Below, in pieces: positions 1 through 6,700 of a DNA stretch of 7,530 nt. Numbering within the stretch: the first letter of the stretch is position 1; the number at the start of each line of letters is the position of its first letter. Under the pieces are notes generated by a model. That model was not told the DNA's origin. It saw only the letters and a program-made list of their open reading frames with translations, and ran no database searches. Source of the stretch: Kiloniellaceae bacterium (GTDB lineage Bacteria; Pseudomonadota; Alphaproteobacteria; Kiloniellales; Kiloniellaceae). The stretch covers positions 1 to 7,530 of the forward strand of contig JANQKX010000068.1 in NCBI GenBank assembly GCA_028280915.1, written 5' to 3'. A program made the translations under genes and the position numbers.

Positions 1-1
1 C

Positions 2-262
2 TTTGCTTATGGCGCCTTGTTCGAGGCGGAGGCGATGAAAATCCCTGTCCCGGAAAAAGTCTCGATAACGGGGTTCGACGATATGTGGCTGGCCGCCCAT
101 ACCAAACCGCCTTTGACCACCGTGCGTACGCCGCGTGTGGAGATGGGCCGGGCGGCCGCGCGATACTTGCTCGCCAAGCTGCAGGGCGAGCCCATCGCCA
201 AGCCGCAGCCCTTGGAAACCAGCTTGATCCTGCGCGGCTCCACGGGGCCGCCGCCCGGATAG
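2..262 (+). CDS. LacI-family transcriptional regulator, C-terminal fragment
   Basis: This is the last 86 codons of a gene whose start lies outside the window; the frame is open from base 2 to a TAG at 260-262. The translation matches the end of the periplasmic-binding-protein-like effector domain of LacI/GalR repressors. It begins FAYGALFEAEAMKIPVPEKV, continues with the GFDDMWLAAHTKPPLTTVR stretch (the conserved GFDD..A....PPLTTV block) and an RVEMGRAAARYLL helix, and closes with the usual LILRGST.PP tail. The DNA-binding helix-turn-helix and hinge would be upstream and cannot be seen. Members normally bind a sugar or nucleoside effector and repress neighbouring catabolic or transport genes; the effector cannot be told from this fragment. 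The downstream threonine synthase starts 52 bases later, an uncommon neighbour for this family. I am sure of the family but not of the target. Confidence 0.93.
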   Translation, partial: FAYGALFEAEAMKIPVPEKVSITGFDDMWLAAHTKPPLTTVRTPRVEMGRAAARYLLAKLQGEPIAKPQPLETSLILRGSTGPPPG

Positions 263-314
263 GCTTTATCCGCCCTTTACCTTGCATTCAAAGACATAAC
301 CCAAGAGAGATAAG

Positions 315-1550
315 ATGTCCCCATTTCCAGATACCGAATATCCCAATTTCGTCACCCATCTCGAATGCTCCATGACCGGCGAGCGTTTCGAAGCCCATAA
401 AGTGCATGGCCTGTCGCCGGCGGGGCGTCCGCTCTTGGTGCGTTATGACCTGGAACGTCTGGCCCAGGCGCTCACCAAGGAAGATCTGGCGCGGCGCACC
501 GGGGGCTTTTGGCGCTACCGGGAAATGCTGCCCGTGCAGCGCAGTGAAAACGTGGTCCGCTTGGGCGAAGTGACCACCCCCTTGATCGCCCCCCGGCGCA
601 GCGTGGCCCATCCCGAGCGTGTCCTGATCAAGGACGAGGGACGATTGCCCACCGGCTCCTTCAAGGCCCGGGGCCTGGCGCTGGCCGTCTCCATGGCCAA
701 GGAGCTGGGGATCGGTCACCTGGCCATGCCCACCAACGGCAACGCGGGCGCCGCCATGGCGGCCTACGCGGGCCTGGGCGGTCTGCGCGCGACGGTTTTT
801 TGCCCCAGCGATACGCCGGACGTGAACGTGCGTGAGATCGAATTGCAGGGCGCCAAGGTCTACCGGGTCAATGGTCTGATCAACGATTGCGGCAAGATCG
901 TCGGCGAGGGCAAGGAATCCGTGGGCTGGTTCGACCTCTCCACCTTGAAGGAGCCCTATCGCATCGAAGGCAAGAAGACCATGGGGATCGAGCTGGTCGA
1001 GCAGCTGGGCTGGACCGTGCCGGACGTGATCTTCTATCCCACCGGCGGCGGCACCGGCCTGATCGGCATGTGGAAGGCCTTTGACGAGCTGGAGCAGATG
1101 GGCTGGATCGGGTCGAAACGGCCGCGCATGGTGGCGGTGCAGGCCAGCGGCTGCGCGCCCATCGTCAAAGCTTACGAGGCCGGGGAGGAGCATGCGCCCC
1201 TGTGGCAGGATGCTCACACGGTGGCGGCGGGGATCCGCGTGCCCATCGCCGTGGGGGATTTCCTCATCTTGCGGGCGGTGCGGGAATCCGACGGCTTTGC
1301 CATCGCGGTGGATGACGAGGTGATCTTGGCCGCCCGTGACCGCATGGCCCGGGAAGACGGTATTCTGCTGTGCCCGGAAGGAGCGGCGACCCTGGCCGCC
1401 TACGAACAGTCTCTGGCCGACGGGCGGGTGTCACCTAATGAAAATGTAGTGCTCTACAATTGCGCCACCGGCCTGAAATATCCCATGCCGCCGGTTGACC
1501 GGGATTTGGATCGCACCCAAGTCATCGACTACGGCCAATTCGGCAACTAG
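315..1550 (+). CDS. thrC: Threonine synthase (PLP-dependent, fold type II)
   Basis: The 411-residue protein would convert O-phospho-L-homoserine to L-threonine and phosphate, the last step of threonine synthesis, in the cytoplasm. The Schiff-base lysine is K117 in LPTGSFKARG, the substrate/cofactor loop is TNGNAGAAMAAYAG near 140-153, and the glycine-rich phosphate cradle is TGGGTG at 243-248. C-terminal landmarks are CPEGAATLAAYE (353-364) and NCATGLKYP (382-390). The N-terminus has the LECSMTGERF segment that forms a zinc ribbon in some relatives, but only one cysteine (C18) remains there, so metal binding is unlikely. ATG at 315 is preceded by a purine-rich GAGAG (305-309) at suitable spacing, and the N-terminal sequence fits the family from that start. 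It lies between a LacI-type regulator and a DUF457 gene, not with hom or thrB. A related beta-replacing or lyase-type fold-II enzyme cannot be fully excluded, but the motif set fits threonine synthase best. Confidence 0.9.
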   Translation: MSPFPDTEYPNFVTHLECSMTGERFEAHKVHGLSPAGRPLLVRYDLERLAQALTKEDLARRTGGFWRYREMLPVQRSENVVRLGEVTTPLIAPRRSVAHPERVLIKDEGRLPTGSFKARGLALAVSMAKELGIGHLAMPTNGNAGAAMAAYAGLGGLRATVFCPSDTPDVNVREIELQGAKVYRVNGLINDCGKIVGEGKESVGWFDLSTLKEPYRIEGKKTMGIELVEQLGWTVPDVIFYPTGGGTGLIGMWKAFDELEQMGWIGSKRPRMVAVQASGCAPIVKAYEAGEEHAPLWQDAHTVAAGIRVPIAVGDFLILRAVRESDGFAIAVDDEVILAARDRMAREDGILLCPEGAATLAAYEQSLADGRVSPNENVVLYNCATGLKYPMPPVDRDLDRTQVIDYGQFGN

Positions 1551-1577
1551 AGTAGACGGACAAAGCACGGCCAAGGT

Positions 1578-2684
1578 ATGGACTCACTGACCCAATTTGC
1601 CCTGGGCGCCGGGGTCGGCTTGGCCGTGCTGGGCCCGTCCATCGGGCCGCGCAAGGCGGCGATCACCGGCGGGCTGCTGGGCACCTTGCCCGATCTGGAC
1701 GTGCTTTTCCCCTTCGACGACCCGGTGGATTCCTTCATCCTGCACCGGGGCGCCAGCCATTCCTTTTTCATCCACGCCCTGGTGACCCCGCTGTTTGGGG
1801 AAGCCCTGCTGCGCCTTTTTGACGGCTTGAAGGGCCAGCGCTTGCGCGCCTACCTGGCGGTGTTCCTGATCTTTGTCACCCACGCCGTGATCGATGCCTT
1901 GACCATCTATGGCACGCGGATTTTCTGGCCAATTTATCCCGAGCCGGTGAAAGTCGGCTCCATCTTCATCATTGATCCCCTATATACGCTGCCCTTGCTG
2001 GCGGTGGTGATCTGGGCCTTTTTCAAGGGCTCATGGACGCGCCGTTTTGGCCGCTTCGTCACCGGCGCGCTGATTGTCTCCACGGCTTACCTGGGCTTGG
2101 GCCTGGTGGCGCAACAAATCGCCAGGGAGCGGGCCGAGGCTTACCTGGCCGAGGCGCAGATCCAGGCCGACGACCTGATCGCCATCGCGACCCCGTTCAA
2201 TATCGTGTTTTGGAAAGCCATCGCGATCGTGGGCGATCGCTATGTCAACCTTTACCTGCCCTTGCTGGGCGGGCCGCAGGCGGTTACCGCCTATGTGCAT
2301 CCGCGCGGTGACCAGGATCCAAAGTGCCTGGAAGGCCTGCCGGCCCTGCAAAAGCTGGCCGGTTTCAGTGATGGGTTCTATCGGGTGGACCGGCGCGACG
2401 GTGACATTTTGGTCTCGGACCTGCGCATGGGGCTGACCCCCAACTATGCCTTTACCTTCGCCATTGCCCAAGACGGCGCAGGGGGACCGACGGCCATGGT
2501 GCCCGAGCGCCGGCCCAACCAACGGCAGGTGGAGGGGGACTGGCCATGGTTGCTGGCCGGCATCGGCGGGGATGGGACCACCCGGCCGGCCGAGGCGCCC
2601 TTCTTGGCGGATTTGGCCGTGGAAAAATCCCTGCGGGTGGCCGCCGGTTCGGCCGCCACCCACTCGGAACGGGTCACCTGCTGA
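1578..2684 (+). CDS. YdjM/DUF457 (COG1988)-type membrane-bound metal-dependent hydrolase
   Basis: The 368-residue protein belongs to the predicted inner-membrane metal-dependent hydrolases related to E. coli YdjM. The diagnostic MDSLTQFALGAGVG start fixes the ATG at 1578. It is followed by GTLPDLDVLFP (36-45), the HRGASHSFFIH signature (56-66) and THAVIDALTIYGTRIFWP (101-118). H56, H61, H66, H102 and the acidic residues D39, D41 and D106 are the likely metal ligands. Hydrophobic helices are visible at about 7-22, 63-80, 93-110, 129-149 and 160-179. From about 180 on the protein is mostly polar, with a single hydrophobic patch near 201-219, so it carries a C-terminal domain of roughly 180 residues that I do not recognise. 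The natural substrate of the family is not established. An AAGG at 1573-1576 is only one base from the ATG, too close for a good ribosome site. With the thrC stop 27 bases upstream, translational coupling to thrC is plausible. Confidence 0.85.
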   Translation: MDSLTQFALGAGVGLAVLGPSIGPRKAAITGGLLGTLPDLDVLFPFDDPVDSFILHRGASHSFFIHALVTPLFGEALLRLFDGLKGQRLRAYLAVFLIFVTHAVIDALTIYGTRIFWPIYPEPVKVGSIFIIDPLYTLPLLAVVIWAFFKGSWTRRFGRFVTGALIVSTAYLGLGLVAQQIARERAEAYLAEAQIQADDLIAIATPFNIVFWKAIAIVGDRYVNLYLPLLGGPQAVTAYVHPRGDQDPKCLEGLPALQKLAGFSDGFYRVDRRDGDILVSDLRMGLTPNYAFTFAIAQDGAGGPTAMVPERRPNQRQVEGDWPWLLAGIGGDGTTRPAEAPFLADLAVEKSLRVAAGSAATHSERVTC

Positions 2685-2695
2685 GCCACCCACAC

Positions 2696-2722
2696 CCCTG
2701 CGACGGATACTCTAGCGCAGGG
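2696..2722. terminator. GC-rich hairpin between convergent genes, possible shared terminator
   Basis: CCCTGCG (2696-2702) is exactly complementary to CGCAGGG (2716-2722), giving a 7-bp stem with a 13-base loop. It lies between the DUF457 stop (2684) and the end of the convergent HisKA gene, whose stop codon (2712-2714) falls in the loop. Neither strand has a T-tract after the stem, so it is not a standard intrinsic terminator. It may instead mark the 3' ends of both messages. Confidence 0.35.
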
Positions 2723-3128
2723 CGAGGTTCGCGAGCTGACCTTCGTGATAGGAGATGGCTTTCTCCAAGCGTTTGCTTTCTTTCACGATCCCGTCCAGGT
2801 AACGCTCCATCTGATCCCGCGGCAGGTCGGGCTGGTCGCGGATGATCTCGGAAAAGTTCCGGATCGAGGTGAGCGGGGTGCGCAGGTCGTGAGCCAGCTG
2901 ATCCAGCTCTTGGGCCAAGGTCAGGGGCGCGGCGCTTTGAGTGCGGCGGGTTTTCTGCCCGCCAAATAGCCGGGAAACGAGCCGGCGTATAAAAAGGGCG
3001 CGGAGGGCGCGCGCCTTGGCGATTTCATATTCAACCCGTTCCGGGCTGAGATCGGTTTCCGTCTGCTTTGGCCGCCCGTCTTTTTCGAGCGTCCGCCAGC
3101 CGGCATCGTTGGCTGTGTATGGCCACAT
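2712..3128 (-). CDS. Stand-alone HisKA-domain protein without a kinase ATPase domain
   Basis: This 138-residue protein contains the dimerisation and phospho-acceptor helices of a sensor histidine kinase. The H-box is LAQELDQLAHDLRTPLTSIRNFSEII (71-96, shown here as one motif) with phospho-acceptor H80 followed by D81 and T84, the HDxxT pattern also used for phosphatase activity. A second amphipathic helix spans about 103-126 (DQMERYLDGIVKESKRLEKA). The N-terminal 60 residues start MWPYTANDAGW and include a basic helix, LSPERVEYEIAKARALRALF. There is no transmembrane segment, PAS or HAMP domain, and none of the N, G1, F or G2 ATP-binding boxes follow; the protein ends 12 residues after the second helix. 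ATG at 3128 is set by a strong GGAGG six bases upstream. It is convergent with the DUF457 gene. It could be a phosphotransfer protein, a partner that dimerises with a full kinase, or a regulator with no phosphate role. The good ribosome site and intact H-box argue against a decaying remnant. Confidence 0.85.
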   Translation of the reverse strand: MWPYTANDAGWRTLEKDGRPKQTETDLSPERVEYEIAKARALRALFIRRLVSRLFGGQKTRRTQSAAPLTLAQELDQLAHDLRTPLTSIRNFSEIIRDQPDLPRDQMERYLDGIVKESKRLEKAISYHEGQLANLALR

Positions 3129-3134
3129 GGTAAA

Positions 3135-3139
3135 CCTCC
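3135..3139 (-). promoter_or_regulatory. Strong Shine-Dalgarno site of the HisKA gene
   Basis: On the minus strand GGAGG lies six bases before the ATG at 3128. It is the clearest ribosome-binding site in the window, and it fixes the start of the short HisKA protein and supports its being expressed. Confidence 0.8.
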
Positions 3140-3204
3140 GTGGTTACGGACGTTTCCAACCCCAATGTTGTTATTGTGAGGCTGCCTAAAGCTCATTTGA
3201 AATC

Positions 3205-3247
3205 AATTGGAACCACCCTCATGGTCCGGCTGAGGGGAGATCCAATT
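3205..3247. repeat. Nested inverted repeat upstream of the HisKA gene
   Basis: An outer pair AATTGG (3205-3210) / CCAATT (3242-3247) encloses an inner pair CCCTCA (3216-3221) / TGAGGG (3231-3236). The two arms are separated by symmetric 5-base gaps on each side, and the centre is a 9-base loop. All 12 arm positions match perfectly about one centre near 3226. It lies about 75-120 bases upstream of the HisKA start codon. It could be an operator for a dimeric regulator or a hairpin in the 5' leader. No regulator is named by the sequence. Confidence 0.5.
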
Positions 3248-3320
3248 ACCCTAGGCGGCAATTCATTCCCACCAGATATAGGAAAACCCGATCAAAACGC
3301 AATTAAATTTTTGCGCTGCA

Positions 3321-3337
3321 CAAATATTTTGCATAAA
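3321..3337 (+). repeat. AT-rich direct repeat, copy 1
   Basis: The sequence CAAATATTTTGCATAAA recurs at 3434-3450 with one mismatch (16 of 17 identical), 113 bases later in the same orientation. Its core CAAA-TAT-TTTG is a near-palindrome, a shape typical of binding sites for dimeric or nucleoid-associated proteins. Confidence 0.55.
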
Positions 3338-3433
3338 CGAGTTTAACTGATCGAAAATTAATCAGCGTTCAGAAAAGAGCATAAAATTCTGTTAGTTAGA
3401 CCCAGACCTAGCGAAAATGATTAGTTCTTAAGT

Positions 3434-3450
3434 CAAATATTTTGGATAAA
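3434..3450 (+). repeat. AT-rich direct repeat, copy 2
   Basis: The sequence CAAATATTTTGGATAAA is the second copy of the repeat at 3321-3337, differing at one base. It ends 28 bases before the extended -10 element of the candidate small RNA, a suitable place for a regulator or UP-like element. Confidence 0.55.
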
Positions 3451-3478
3451 ATAATTGGCGCGCTGGCAAGTTTTTGCT

Positions 3479-3487
3479 TGATATATT
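3479..3487 (+). promoter_or_regulatory. Extended -10 promoter for the candidate small RNA
   Basis: TGATATATT at 3479-3487 contains TATATT (five of six matches to TATAAT) preceded by the TGn extension, which lowers dependence on a -35 box. No good -35 hexamer is found 16-18 bases upstream. The predicted start would be near 3494, shortly before the 5' hairpin of the small RNA. Confidence 0.45.
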
Positions 3488-3493
3488 GCGACG

Positions 3494-3632
3494 CAGCATG
3501 AGATCTTTATTCCGTTGGTGGGCTGGGCGAAACGTGTTGCCTCACGAGGATTGCCTGACCCATTCCAACGGACGCCAATGGCGTTTCCTCCCAAAACTCG
3601 GCCACGCCGCCTTGGCGGCGTGGCTCTTTTTT
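3494..3632 (+). ncRNA. Candidate trans-acting small RNA, suhB/mmgR (alpha-r8)-like 3' half
   Basis: Three structures follow an extended -10 element. First is a long hairpin: TCCGTTGG (3511-3518) pairs with CCAACGGA (3565-3572), then after a UU bulge TGGG (3519-3522) pairs with CCCA (3559-3562), GGGC (3525-3528) with GCCT (3553-3556), and CGTG (3533-3536) with CACG (3543-3546). Second is a small hairpin, ACGCC-AAT-GGCGT (3572-3584). Third is an intrinsic terminator at 3601-3632. Between the last two lies an unpaired TTTCCTCCC (3584-3592). CCUCCC can pair with Shine-Dalgarno sequences. From memory, alphaproteobacterial suhB/mmgR RNAs share this order: small hairpin, unpaired UUUCCUCCCU, terminator. 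In Sinorhizobium, mmgR limits polyhydroxybutyrate storage. The 60-base 5' hairpin is not part of the short mmgR form as I recall it. The 5' end is inferred and the 3' end is firm. Family membership is probable but unproven. Confidence 0.65.
3601..3632 (+). terminator. Intrinsic terminator of the small RNA
   Basis: GCCACGCCGC (3601-3610) pairs perfectly with GCGGCGTGGC (3615-3624) around a CTTG loop, followed after TC by six T residues (3627-3632). No protein gene on the + strand precedes it, so it most likely ends an RNA gene. On the minus strand the same stem is followed by CGAGTTTT, which could act as a weak terminator for the pump operon that stops at 3747. Confidence 0.9.
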
Positions 3633-3687
3633 CATTCCATTGGCCGTTGCCTTGGATCATAGCGCGAGACAGCGCCGGGCGCCAATA

Positions 3688-3739
3688 CCCCCTGATGGTA
3701 AATCTCGAAGTTTTTTGCACAAGAGATTTGTACTGGGGG
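3688..3739. repeat. Nested hairpin just past the RND gene stop codon
   Basis: An outer pair CCCCC (3688-3692) / GGGGG (3735-3739) encloses an inner pair AAATCTC (3700-3706) / GAGATTT (3723-3729) with a 16-base loop. In the minus-strand message it begins seven bases after the transporter's TGA. No T-tract follows, so it looks more like a 3'-end stability or processing structure, or a protein site, than a simple terminator. Confidence 0.45.
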
Positions 3740-3746
3740 CGTCAAA

Positions 3747-6700
3747 TCACGCGCTTTTCGCCGGCAGGCTTTCACGATCCTCGGAAATCGTGGTCAAGCC
3801 GAAGTCATCCAAGATGGTGTAAAAGGCCGGCACCAAAAACAGCACCAAAAAGGTGGCGGCTACCATGCCAAAGGCCAGGCTGGTGACCAGGGGGATAAGG
3901 ATCTGGGCCTGCAGGTCGGTTTCGAACAAGATGGGCAAAAGGCCAACCACGGTGGTCAGGGAGGTGAGCAAAATGGCTCGAAAGCGGGCCCGGCTGGCTT
4001 TGGGCGCCGCCGCGGCCACCGTGCCTTCCGTGCCGTGGTGATACTTGATGAAGTTGACCAGGAGGATGGAGTCGTTCACCACGATGCCGGCCAGGGAGAC
4101 GAAGCCCAAAAGGCTGGGCATGGTCAGGTCCAGGCCCATCACCATGTGGCCCACCACCGCGCCGATAAAGGCGAAGGGGATGATGACCATGACCACCACG
4201 GGCTCCACGAAACTGCGGAACTGGAAGCTGAGCAGCATGAAAACCCCGGCCAGGCCCAGGATGAATCCGGTCAGCATGGAGCGCTGGGTGGTGGCCGCCT
4301 CCTCGCTTTCGCCCTTCAGGTTGATCGTGATGTCGGGGAAATCGGCCACGAACTGGGGGAAAAAGTTGGCTTGCGTATGGGCCAGGATCTCGTTCAGGTT
4401 GGTCACCTGGGGATCCAAGTCCCCCTGAATGGTGACAGTGCGCACCCCGTCGACCCGGTTGATGCGCGAAATGCCCCGTCCCACGTCCAGTTCCGCCGCC
4501 ACGCTAAGCGGCACCAGGTTGCCGTCCGGCGTGGATATGGTGAAGTAGTCCAGGTCCGCCAGGCTGCTCTTGTCGCGGGGGTCCAGGCGCACGTCGATCT
4601 CAAAGGAATCGCCCCGGGCCTGAATCTCGCTTACCGTGGTGCCGAAAAAGGCCGAGCGCAACTGATCGGCGATCATACGGGAATCCAGGCCGAGGGTGGC
4701 CGCGCCCTCTCGCAGACGCAGGCGCATCTCCGGCTTGCCCGGGCGCAGGTCGTCGGAGATATTAAATGTCCCCTCATAACCTTTCAGCCAATCTTGTAAA
4801 CGCAGGGAGGCTTCCTTCAGCTCCTCCAAATCATCGCCCATCAGGCGCATGTCGATGGCAAGGCCGGCCGGCCCTAATTGGGCTTCTTGATAGTTGACGC
4901 TGAGTACGTCGGGCAATTCCCCGGCTTCTTCCCGCCAACGATTTAATATGTCCCCGATTCTCGCGGTGCGAAGGCCGGATTCCAGCAGGTCGATACCGAT
5001 GGTGGCCACGTGGGGGCCGGACTCATGGGCGTCGTTGTTTTTGTTGTATTGAACCGTGATGTTACGCACCAGACCGGCGTCTCCCGGCACGGCTTCGACC
5101 AGATCCGTCTCGGCCTGTCGCAAGGCTTGTTCCAGATGGTCCACCACCTCTTCGGTGCGGGCCAAGGGCGTGCCCTGGGGCAGCAGGATGCGCGCTTCGA
5201 TCACGTCCCCTTCCAAATCGGGAAAGGCGGAGAACTTCAAGAATCCCCCGGCGAGCGCGGCGACGGACAGCACCAGGAGGGCCACGGCCAATCCAACGGT
5301 GAAGTAGCGCCAGGCCACGGCCTTTTCCGCCAGGGGTTCGATCCAGTTGTCGGCGACCCAGGTCAGTCCATTTGCCATGCGGCGCTGCACCGCCATCTTG
5401 CCTTTTGCCTCGTGGCTGAGGGCGTGTTTCAGGTGATTGGGCAGCACCAAAAAGGCCTCGACCAGGGAAACCACCAACACGAACAGCATCACCATGGGAA
5501 TCACCCGCAGGATCTGTCCCAGGTCCCCTTCCAGGAAGGCGAGGGAACTGAAGATGCAGGCCGTGGTGGCGAAAGAGGCAAAAACACTGGGCAGGACCTG
5601 CCGCGCGCCGTCGACCACCGCTTCGAGCGGCGTTTTCCCCCGGTCGTGATGGGCCGCCACGTTTTCCGCGATGACGATGGCATCGTCCATGAGGATGCCG
5701 ATGACGATCAGCAGGCCGACCATGCTCAGCATGTTGATGGAAAGGCCGGCGACGGTCATCAAGGCGATGGCGCCCAGGAAGGAAACGGGCAGGCCCAGGG
5801 CGACCCAGAAAGAATAGCGCAGGCCGAAAAACAGCCACAGGGCGGCGAACACCAAGGCCAGCCCTTGGGCGCCGTTCTTGAGCAGGAGCTGCAAGCGGTC
5901 GCGCACGATGGAAGACAGGTCGCTGGTGATTTCCAGGGAGATTCCCGGCGGCATGCTTTGCCGCTCGTGATCCAAAAAAGCTTCCAGGGTATCGACGATC
6001 GTCAAGGAGTCCTGGTTGTGGGTCTTGGTGATCTCCAGGATCGCCGCGGGCATGCCGTTGAAGGTGACGCTTTCTTCGTCCAGATCGAAGGTGTCGGTGA
6101 TCCGGGCGATGTCGCCCAGGCGAATCTCCCCGCCGCCCTCGCCGGAGACCACCACCAAATCAAGAAAATCGTGGATGGATTTACGTTCGTCGACAAAGCG
6201 GATCAAGAACTCCCGGTCTTGGGTCTCGATGCTGCCCGATGGCAAATCCAGGCTTTGCCGCTGGATGGTATCGGCGATGTCGGCCACGCTGAGGCCGAAC
6301 TGGCGCAGGGTGCTGTCTTCCAGTTCGATGCGGATTTGGCGTTCGGAAAAGCCCTTGACTTCCACCTTGGGGATGCCGCCCCAACGGAGCATGCGCCGTT
6401 TCAGGGCCTCGGCATAGTTCTTCAGGTTGGCCTTGTCCGGAATGCCGGTCACCGCGACCGAGGCCACCAGATCCGTGCGCCCGAGCTGGCGCACGGTGGG
6501 TTTTTCCGCCTGTTCGGGAAAGTCGTCGATCGCCTCCACCTCGGTGCGCACGTCCGCAGTGAGCCGGTCCAGGTCACTGCCTTCGACCATTTCCACCTGC
6601 GCCCGGCCCAGGCCTTCCTTGGCTTCGCAGACCACTTCCTCGATGTCGTTGATGGTATCTAGCGCGTCTTCAATGCGCTGGCAGATGCCTTCTTCCACGT

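Larger units (their letters stand above)
3129..3746. other. Intergenic stretch without a protein gene, AT-rich in the middle
   Basis: No reading frame in these 618 bases looks like a real protein. Bases 3301-3460 contain about 31% G+C by hand count, while the genes on both sides are strongly GC-rich. From left to right the stretch holds the HisKA ribosome site and leader, a nested palindrome, an AT-rich block with a 17-base direct repeat, a candidate small RNA with its promoter and terminator, and a nested hairpin next to the pump gene's stop codon. Confidence 0.75.

Noticed and set aside
256..272. A small hairpin, CGGATA-GGCTT-TATCCG, over the LacI gene's stop codon, as a possible terminator.
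   Set aside because: The stem is only 6 bp and weak, and it is followed by CCCTTT instead of a T-tract. It is not convincing as a terminator.
288..1217. A 309-codon minus-strand frame across thrC, and a similar 220-codon frame at 2031-2693.
   Set aside because: These are antisense shadows of thrC and of the DUF457 gene, with low-complexity H/G/A-rich products.
2685..2711. A possible remnant of the missing histidine-kinase ATPase domain downstream of the HisKA gene.
   Set aside because: Only 27 bases separate the stop from the convergent DUF457 gene, and none of the N, G1, F or G2 motifs appears in any frame there.
3140..3346. A 68-codon + strand frame starting in the HisKA leader region.
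   Set aside because: There is no Shine-Dalgarno sequence, no recognisable motif, and it crosses the nested palindrome and the change to AT-rich composition.
3464..3477. A sigma-54-like promoter, TGGCAAG followed by TTGC, upstream of the small RNA. It was attractive because mmgR is linked to nitrogen status.
   Set aside because: The GG and GC dinucleotides are separated by nine bases instead of the required ten. Sigma-54 is strict about this spacing, so the extended -10 reading is preferred.
3474..3662. A 62-codon + strand frame (and an overlapping 123-codon frame at 3515-3886) in the intergenic stretch.
   Set aside because: They run through the small RNA stems and the terminator hairpin, have no ribosome site, and resemble no protein. 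The RNA reading explains the sequence better.
5010..6662. A 550-codon open frame on the + strand, plus one of 254 codons at 4035-4799.
   Set aside because: Both lie wholly antisense to the clear RND transporter gene. Their translations are rich in H, Q, G and D with no recognisable motif, as expected for the mirror of a GC-rich gene.
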